Source: Svornostia sp051306365
Lineage (GTDB): Bacteria > Actinomycetota > Thermoleophilia > Solirubrobacterales > Solirubrobacteraceae
Length of the DNA stretch: 9,904 nucleotides
Assembly (NCBI GenBank): GCA_051306365.1
Contig: JBPPNC010000099.1
Span: 1-9,904 of the forward strand
Direction of reading: 5' to 3'
Below, one piece after another: positions 5,322 through 9,904 of the stretch. Made by a program: the position numbers and the translations under genes. The notes below the pieces were generated by a model. The model was not told where the DNA came from. It worked only from the letters and a program-made list of their open reading frames with translations, and made no database searches. Position 1 is the first letter of the stretch, and every line of letters begins with the position of its first letter.

Positions 5322-6082
5322 CCCGTCACGAACGACCACGCAGCCGCGACGACCGCCGCGCGACTGTGCACCCCGAGCTTCTCGCGGATGCGCTCGGAGT
5401 GCTTGTGCACGGTGCGCGGGCTGATGCCGAGGGTCTGCGCAACGTCGTCGGTCGCCGATCCCTGCATGAGGAGTTGAAGCACCTCCGCTTCGCGCTTGGA
5501 CATGCCGAGGAGCCGAAGCCGCTCGGGCTCCGGCACGACCGCCGGGCGCTCGGTGGCCGGGCCGCGGCGCTGCGCGTTGCGCCACGCCTGGATGAGGTGC
5601 GGGCGGGCGAGGTCGAGCACGTCGCGGTCGCGCTGGGAGAAGTCGCGGCGCTTGCGGCTCAGCGCGATCCCGATGGTGATGTCGGCCGGTGACGGCATCG
5701 CGATCGCCACCTGGTACTCGACGCCGAGGGGCCCGTAGACCTGCTGGTAGAGCTCGAGCACGTGGTACTCGGCGCGGGTGAGGAAGTCCGAAACGCGGTA
5801 GGCGCGCCCGTCATGCGTGCGTTGGTAGTACGCGACGATCGGGTTCTGCAGCGCGTAGGCGTCCCACAGCGGGAACAGGTGCGACGGCGGGATCGGGTCG
5901 ACGAGCACCGCGTGGATCGTCCCGTCGGCGCCGACCTCGTTGTAGGACACCCATTCGCAGGGCACGAGGCGCTGGACGGCGGGCAGGACGCCCGCGCGGA
6001 ACTCGTCGAGGCTCTCGGCGTGGTGAATCTCACCGACGAGCTCGAGCACGGCGTGGACGTCGCGGGCAGGGAGGGTGACCAT
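5318..6082 (-). CDS. LuxR-type (GerE helix-turn-helix) transcriptional regulator
   Basis: 254 residues from ATG 6082. The C-terminal LuxR/GerE DNA-binding domain spans about 190-250: MSKREAEVLQLLMQGSATDD is followed by VAQTLGISPRTVHKHSERIR and EKLGVHSRAAVVAAA, matching the family pattern throughout, with the recognition helix around 221-238. The N-terminal 170 residues (CEWVSYNEV, LQNPIVAYYQ, VAIAMPS, ITIGIALSRKRRDFSQRDRD) look like a GAF/PAS-type sensor domain, not a phosphoreceiver and not a clear acyl-homoserine-lactone pocket. The signal is unknown. Its stop codon overlaps that of the GST gene. It is divergent from ligD across 56 bases, so it may control itself or ligD, but no operator repeat is evident. 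Confidence 0.88.
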   Translation of the reverse strand: MVTLPARDVHAVLELVGEIHHAESLDEFRAGVLPAVQRLVPCEWVSYNEVGADGTIHAVLVDPIPPSHLFPLWDAYALQNPIVAYYQRTHDGRAYRVSDFLTRAEYHVLELYQQVYGPLGVEYQVAIAMPSPADITIGIALSRKRRDFSQRDRDVLDLARPHLIQAWRNAQRRGPATERPAVVPEPERLRLLGMSKREAEVLQLLMQGSATDDVAQTLGISPRTVHKHSERIREKLGVHSRAAVVAAAWSFVTG

Positions 6083-6138
6083 CGGGGGAAGGGCGAACCC
6101 TACGGCGAGGCCCGGCGGGACGTCTACCGTTGCGGGCG
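6083..6138. promoter_or_regulatory. Divergent luxR / ligD control region
   Basis: 56 bases separate the two start codons, so both promoters must overlap. On the plus strand TACCGT (6125-6130) fits TAnnnT and ends 8 bases before ATG 6139, with no Shine-Dalgarno. This is the arrangement of a leaderless transcript, common in actinobacteria. On the minus strand TAGGGT (6097-6102) fits the same pattern and lies 14 bases from the luxR ATG. Neither has a good -35 element. Confidence 0.3.
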
Positions 6139-8505
6139 ATGGCCGAGTCCGATCGCCTGTCTCGCTACCGCGCCAAGCGCGACGCGGGTGTCACTCCGGA
6201 GCCCGCGGGTGATGCGCCCGCGCCGGACGCGCACGACGGCACGCCGCGGTTCGTCGTCCAGGAGCACGACGCGACCCGCCTGCACTGGGACCTGCGCCTC
6301 GAGCACGACGGAGTCCTGCTCTCGTGGGCGCTGCCCAACGGCGTGCCGGCGACACCCAGGGACAACCGACTGGCGGTCCGCACCGAGGACCACCCGCTGG
6401 AGTACCTCGAGTTCCACGGCGAGATCCCGGCCGGCCAGTACGGCGCGGGCACGATGGAGATCTACGACCGCGGCACGTTCGAGCCGCACAAGATCGCCGA
6501 CGACAAGGTGGAGATCACCCTGCACGGTGAGCGCGTCGAAGGGCGCTACGGGCTGTTCCCGCTGAGCCGCGACGGCGGGTCGCGGCACGAGTGGATGATC
6601 CACCGGATGGACCCGCCCGCGGACGGGGCGCGCGAGCCGATGCCCGACGACGTCGCACCGATGCTCGCCCGTCCCGGCGACCTGCCGCGCGATCCGGAGG
6701 GGTGGGCGTTTGAGGTCAAGTGGGATGGGGTGCGTGCCCTCGCGTACGGGCGGCCCGGGCGGCTGACGCTGCGCAGCCGCAACCGCCTGGACATCACGGC
6801 CGGGTACCCGGAGCTGCGCCGAATGCGCGTCGCGCTCGGCCATCGCGAGGTGATCCTCGACGGCGAGATCGTCGCGTTCGATGACGGCGGCAACCCCAGC
6901 TTCGAACGGCTGCAGAAGCGGATGCATGTCCGCGGTGAGGCGCAGGTCCGGCGGCTCATGCGCGAGGTGCCGGTGGTGTATGTCGTCTTCGATCTGCTGT
7001 GGCTCGACGGCCACTCGCTCATGGGCGAGACCTACGACGAGCGGCGCCGCGCCCTCGCGCTGCTCGACCTGCAGGACCGCCACTGGCAGACGCCCGAGGC
7101 GGTCGAGGACGGCACGGCGCTGCTGGCGGTCACGAAGGAGCAGGGGCTGGAGGGCATCGTCGCCAAGCGCCGCGACGGGCGCTACGAGCCCGGCCGGCGG
7201 TCGGCGGGCTGGGTGAAGGTCACCAACATCGCGCGCGTCGACGCGGTCATCGTCGGCTGGCTGCCGGGGGAGGGGCGCCGCAGCCGGGGCATCGGCTCGC
7301 TGGTCGTCGCGGTGGAGGAGAAGGGACGCCTGCGCTACGCCGGGCGCGTGGGGACCGGGTTCACCGAGGAGGAGCTCGACCGCCTCCAGACGATGCTCGA
7401 GCCGCTGACGATCGACCACGGCGCGGTCGAGGACGAGCGCATCCCGCGGGATGTGACGTGGGTGCAGCCCGACCTCACGGCCGAGGTCGCATTCCGCCAC
7501 TGGACGAAGGACGGCGTGCTGCGGGCGCCGTCGTACAAGGGGCTGCGCGAGGACGCCGACCCGACGCCGGGGTTCCTCGACACCGGGCACCAGGTCAAAG
7601 GCGGACAGCTGGTGCGGGTCGGCGAACGCGAGATGAAGGTCACGAACCTGGAGAAGGTGCTGTATCCGGCGACCGGTTTCGCCAAGCGCGACGTCATCGC
7701 CTACCTCGTGGATGTCGCCCCCGTGCTGCTTCCGCACCTCGAGCGGCGGCCGCTGACGCGCAAGCGCTATCCCGACGGCGTGCAGGGCAAGGCGTTCTTC
7801 GAGAAGCAGGCGCCCACGCACACGCCCGAGTGGGTGGACACGCTGGCCGTGCCGAGCAGCCGGCGTGGCACCGTCGACTACGTCCTGGCCGATGACCTCC
7901 CGACGCTCGTGTGGCTCGGCAACCTCGCCGCGCTGGAACTGCACACGGCGCTGCACCGCGCTGAGCACCAGGACACGCCGGACACCGTCGTGTTCGATCT
8001 TGACCCCGGCCCGCCCGCGACCGTGGTGGAGTGCTGCCAGGTCGCGCTGCTGTTGCAGGGCATGCTCGAGGGACTGGGCCTGCAGACCGTGGCGAAGACG
8101 TCGGGCAGCAAGGGGCTGCAGGTCTACCTCCCGCTCAACGCGGGCGATGCCACGTACGCGCAGACGAAGCCGCTGGCGCGCACCATCGCCGAGGTGCTCG
8201 AACAGGCCGAGCCCGACCTCGTCGTCTCGCGGATGACGAAGACGCTGCGCCCCGGCAAGGTCCTCATCGACTGGAGCCAGAACGACCCTCACAAGACGAC
8301 GGTGAACGTCTACTCGCTCCGGGCCCGCGAGCGTCCCACGGTCTCCACGCCGGTCACGTGGGACGAGGTGCGGGCGTGCGCCGACGGCGGCGATCCGGAG
8401 TCCCTCGTGTTCACCGCGCGCGATGTCGTCACGCGCGTCGCCGAGCAGGGCGACCTGTTCGCCGACGCCCGCTCCCTCGTCCAGTCGCTGCCCAGCCTCG
8501 CGTAG
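6139..8505 (+). CDS. ligD: ATP-dependent DNA ligase D, PE-ligase-polymerase fusion (NHEJ)
   Basis: 788 residues from ATG 6139 (a TTG at 6130 would add three). LigD, with Ku, repairs double-strand breaks by non-homologous end joining. Three domains are visible. The 3'-phosphoesterase (about 1-165) has EHDATRLHWDLRLEHD with H43, H49 and D51, then H85 in EDHPLEY, the expected metal-site residues. The ATP ligase (about 170-480) has nucleotidyl lysine K194 in VKWDGVR, then FDLLWLDG, EGIVAKR (from 338) and WVKV. The primase-like polymerase (about 495-780) has MKVTNLEKVLYP, the catalytic pair D620/D622 in VVFDLDPG, then SGSKGLQVYLPL and LIDWSQNDPHKTTV. All catalytic residues look intact. The order PE-LIG-POL is that of Pseudomonas LigD and differs from the POL-PE-LIG order of mycobacteria. 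No ku gene is in the window. The start has no ribosome binding site. Confidence 0.95.
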   Translation: MAESDRLSRYRAKRDAGVTPEPAGDAPAPDAHDGTPRFVVQEHDATRLHWDLRLEHDGVLLSWALPNGVPATPRDNRLAVRTEDHPLEYLEFHGEIPAGQYGAGTMEIYDRGTFEPHKIADDKVEITLHGERVEGRYGLFPLSRDGGSRHEWMIHRMDPPADGAREPMPDDVAPMLARPGDLPRDPEGWAFEVKWDGVRALAYGRPGRLTLRSRNRLDITAGYPELRRMRVALGHREVILDGEIVAFDDGGNPSFERLQKRMHVRGEAQVRRLMREVPVVYVVFDLLWLDGHSLMGETYDERRRALALLDLQDRHWQTPEAVEDGTALLAVTKEQGLEGIVAKRRDGRYEPGRRSAGWVKVTNIARVDAVIVGWLPGEGRRSRGIGSLVVAVEEKGRLRYAGRVGTGFTEEELDRLQTMLEPLTIDHGAVEDERIPRDVTWVQPDLTAEVAFRHWTKDGVLRAPSYKGLREDADPTPGFLDTGHQVKGGQLVRVGEREMKVTNLEKVLYPATGFAKRDVIAYLVDVAPVLLPHLERRPLTRKRYPDGVQGKAFFEKQAPTHTPEWVDTLAVPSSRRGTVDYVLADDLPTLVWLGNLAALELHTALHRAEHQDTPDTVVFDLDPGPPATVVECCQVALLLQGMLEGLGLQTVAKTSGSKGLQVYLPLNAGDATYAQTKPLARTIAEVLEQAEPDLVVSRMTKTLRPGKVLIDWSQNDPHKTTVNVYSLRARERPTVSTPVTWDEVRACADGGDPESLVFTARDVVTRVAEQGDLFADARSLVQSLPSLA

Positions 8506-8535
8506 CCGCGAACACGGTCTGTCACGCTGTATGGC

Positions 8536-9648
8536 GTGCCGGGTGGGGGAGGCTGGACGGGGGGAAAAACGCGACGGAACGCGCGTGCCGTCGTCGCGGC
8601 GTGCCTTGCCTGTCTCGGCGTTGCGCCTGCGGCCGCTGACGCCAAGGTCCCCGCGGGGTGGCTCGGCGCGGCGCTCGGCGAGGACCTCGACGCGCGGCCG
8701 GCGCTGCTCGGCGGCGAGTTCGCGCTCATGGTCCGCAGCGGGGTCTCCACCGTGCGGGTGACGTTTGACTGGAACGTCGCGCAGCCGTTCCCCGACTGGC
8801 AGCCGTGGCTGGCGCAGACCGACGCGATCGTGCTCGCGGCGGCGCGGCGAGGGATCGACGTCATCCCGACGGTGGTCGGTGCGCCCGGCTGGGCGAGCGA
8901 CGAGACGGCCGACGGCACGTTCGTCCTGACGCCGCGCGACCCCGAGCAGTACGCCGCGTACCTGCGGGCGCTCATCACCCGGTACGGCCCGGGCGGGACG
9001 CTGTGGGCCGAGCACCCCGAGGTGCGCCCGCGGCCGATCCGCGCGTGGCAGATCTGGAACGAGCCGAACCTCAAGCGCTACTGGCGCGGCGACTGGGAGG
9101 CCGGATACCTGCGGCTGCTGAAGGCCGCCCACGCCGCGGTGAAGGGCGCCGACCCCGGTGCGAAGGTCGTGCTGGCGGGCCTGCCGAACTACTCGTGGCT
9201 GGCGCTGCAGTCGCTGTACCGCAAGGGCGCGGCCCCGTACTTCGACGTGGTGGCCGTGCATCCGTACACGCGCCATCTGCGCAACGTCGTGGAGCTCGTG
9301 AGCGCCAACCGCCGCGTCATGCGCGCCAACAAGGACGGCGCGGCGGAGCTGTGGGTCACCGAGCTCTCCTGGTCTGCGGCCAAGGGCCGGGCACGCGACC
9401 TGGGGTTCAACGTGACGCACGCCGAGCAGTCACGACTGTTGCGGGCTGCGGTGCGCGAACTGGCCCGCAGGCGCAGCCAGTTCGGCCTCCGCAAAGTGCT
9501 CTGGTACGCGTGGCTGACCCGCGGCAGCGGTAGGACCGACCCGTTCGCCTATTCGGGCCTGCGGTACCTCACGGCGCGCGGCGGGGTGCGCTCCACACCG
9601 GCGTTGGCGGCCTTCCAACGTGCGGCCAAGGATGTCGGCGCCCGCTGA
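8536..9648 (+). CDS. Secreted cellulase-family (clan GH-A-like) glycoside hydrolase
   Basis: 370 residues from GTG 8536, the only in-frame start upstream of the signal peptide. The N-terminus has a basic segment (KTRRNAR), a hydrophobic core (AVVAACLACLGVA) and a likely cleavage after PAAADA (about residue 36), so the protein is probably exported. The rest reads as a TIM-barrel retaining glycosidase. AWQIWNEPN (170-178) carries the presumed acid/base E176 after strand 4. VVAVHPY (238-244) follows, ELWVTELSWS (271-280) carries the presumed nucleophile E276 after strand 7, and KVLWYAWLTR (320-329) is the strand 8 region. This pattern resembles GH39/GH5-like proteins; the exact family and sugar cannot be decided by eye. 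It begins 30 bases after ligD without a Shine-Dalgarno; a functional link to ligD is unlikely. Confidence 0.82.
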   Translation: MPGGGGWTGGKTRRNARAVVAACLACLGVAPAAADAKVPAGWLGAALGEDLDARPALLGGEFALMVRSGVSTVRVTFDWNVAQPFPDWQPWLAQTDAIVLAAARRGIDVIPTVVGAPGWASDETADGTFVLTPRDPEQYAAYLRALITRYGPGGTLWAEHPEVRPRPIRAWQIWNEPNLKRYWRGDWEAGYLRLLKAAHAAVKGADPGAKVVLAGLPNYSWLALQSLYRKGAAPYFDVVAVHPYTRHLRNVVELVSANRRVMRANKDGAAELWVTELSWSAAKGRARDLGFNVTHAEQSRLLRAAVRELARRRSQFGLRKVLWYAWLTRGSGRTDPFAYSGLRYLTARGGVRSTPALAAFQRAAKDVGAR

Positions 9649-9904
9649 CACCGGCGGCTGCGCCCGCTAGCCTTCTGCGTCCGGCGGATTGCCCACTTGG
9701 CCGCGACGCCGCTTCGGCGGGGTCAGCCAGGTCCCGCGCCGGCCTTCGGGTCGGCGGCCTGCCCTGGTGGTCAGGAGTGTCAAATGCCCAGGCAAGACAC
9801 TCGAGTCCTGGGATGTATGTAGTCAGTGGTGATCGAGTTCGGGCGGTACCGGGCGGGCCTTCGAGTCCGCCCGGCCGCGTTAACGGGAGATTCCGTAGGG
9901 TGTC
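9649..9904 (+). ncRNA. Gene-free, densely structured region; candidate unidentified RNA or leader
   Basis: I find no protein gene here. The structured part (9705-9874) holds, in order: a stem closed by a C-UUCG-G tetraloop (9705-9724); a two-level hairpin with outer stem CCAGG 9727-9731 / CCTGG 9763-9767 and a 7-bp inner stem, again capped by C-UUCG-G (9738-9755); two interleaved perfect stems forming a possible H-type pseudoknot (9775-9812); and an 8-bp hairpin CCGGGCGG 9849-9856 / CCGCCCGG 9867-9874. Stable UUCG loops appear only when read on the plus strand, favouring that direction. I do not find the core motifs of tmRNA, RNase P RNA, SRP RNA, 5S rRNA, tRNA or a cobalamin, TPP, FMN or SAM riboswitch. 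It may be a leader of a gene beyond the window or an independent RNA. GC-rich DNA forms hairpins easily, so the identity remains open. Confidence 0.35.

Noticed and set aside
8590..8620. Lipoprotein signal (VAAC or CLAC) in the glycosidase
   Set aside because: The cysteines lie inside the hydrophobic core and not at its end; a later PAAADA cleavage site fits an ordinary signal peptide better.
6124..9420. A 3.3-kb open frame on the minus strand across ligD and the glycosidase gene
   Set aside because: Its product is Arg/Val/Asp/His-rich without any recognisable domain, while the plus strand encodes two well-conserved proteins. It is the usual antisense shadow of high-GC codon bias.
9849..9874. 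tRNA T-arm (TTCGAGTCC inside a GC stem)
   Set aside because: The loop is 10 bases rather than 7, and no D-arm, anticodon arm or acceptor stem can be built around it.

Overview
This is a GC-rich (roughly 70%) chromosomal window with the strong G/C third-position bias typical of Actinomycetota. The mix of genes (a SAM-I riboswitch leader, a CysO-type sulfur carrier, a LigD repair ligase, a LuxR-type regulator and a secreted glycoside hydrolase) would suit a soil actinobacterium. A deep-branching lineage such as the Thermoleophilia is my guess from general impression, not something I can prove from the sequence. There are no insertion sequences, phage genes or CRISPR arrays, and codon use is uniform, so most of the window looks like ordinary core chromosome.

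Layout. Positions 1-300 hold the 3' end of a Rel/SpoT-family (p)ppGpp enzyme (its ACT domain). Positions 301-707 hold no convincing intact gene, but a short stretch (474-691) looks like a coding region broken by one frameshift. On the minus strand follow a diacylglycerol-kinase-family lipid kinase (708-1688) and, upstream of it in the same direction, a CorA-type divalent metal transporter (1777-2781); a strong hairpin lies between them. A divergent control region (about 2782-3037) carries a clear SAM-I (S-box) riboswitch and a hairpin that can hide the ribosome binding site of the next gene. The riboswitch leads a tightly packed plus-strand operon: a threonine-synthase-like PLP enzyme (3038-4306), a CysO/MoaD-type sulfur carrier ending in Gly-Gly (4307-4579) and a glutathione-S-transferase-fold protein (4581-5321). 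A LuxR-type regulator (5318-6082, minus strand) meets this operon tail to tail with overlapping stop codons. It is divergent from ligD (6139-8505), a PE-ligase-polymerase fusion of the NHEJ pathway, which is followed 30 bases later by a secreted clan-A-like glycoside hydrolase (8536-9648). The last 256 bases have no gene but are densely structured and look like an unidentified RNA or leader.

How the parts fit. The most interesting unit is the riboswitch operon. A SAM-sensing OFF switch on a true threonine synthase is hard to explain, because threonine synthase competes with methionine synthesis for homoserine-derived precursor. With a CysO-like carrier encoded immediately downstream, a better reading is that this PLP enzyme makes homocysteine, with O-phosphohomoserine as acceptor and the carrier's C-terminal thiocarboxylate as sulfur donor. 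This would parallel the CysM/CysO cysteine route of Mycobacterium tuberculosis (O-phosphoserine plus CysO thiocarboxylate). That is inference; no carrier-activating enzyme or Mec-type peptidase is present in the window.
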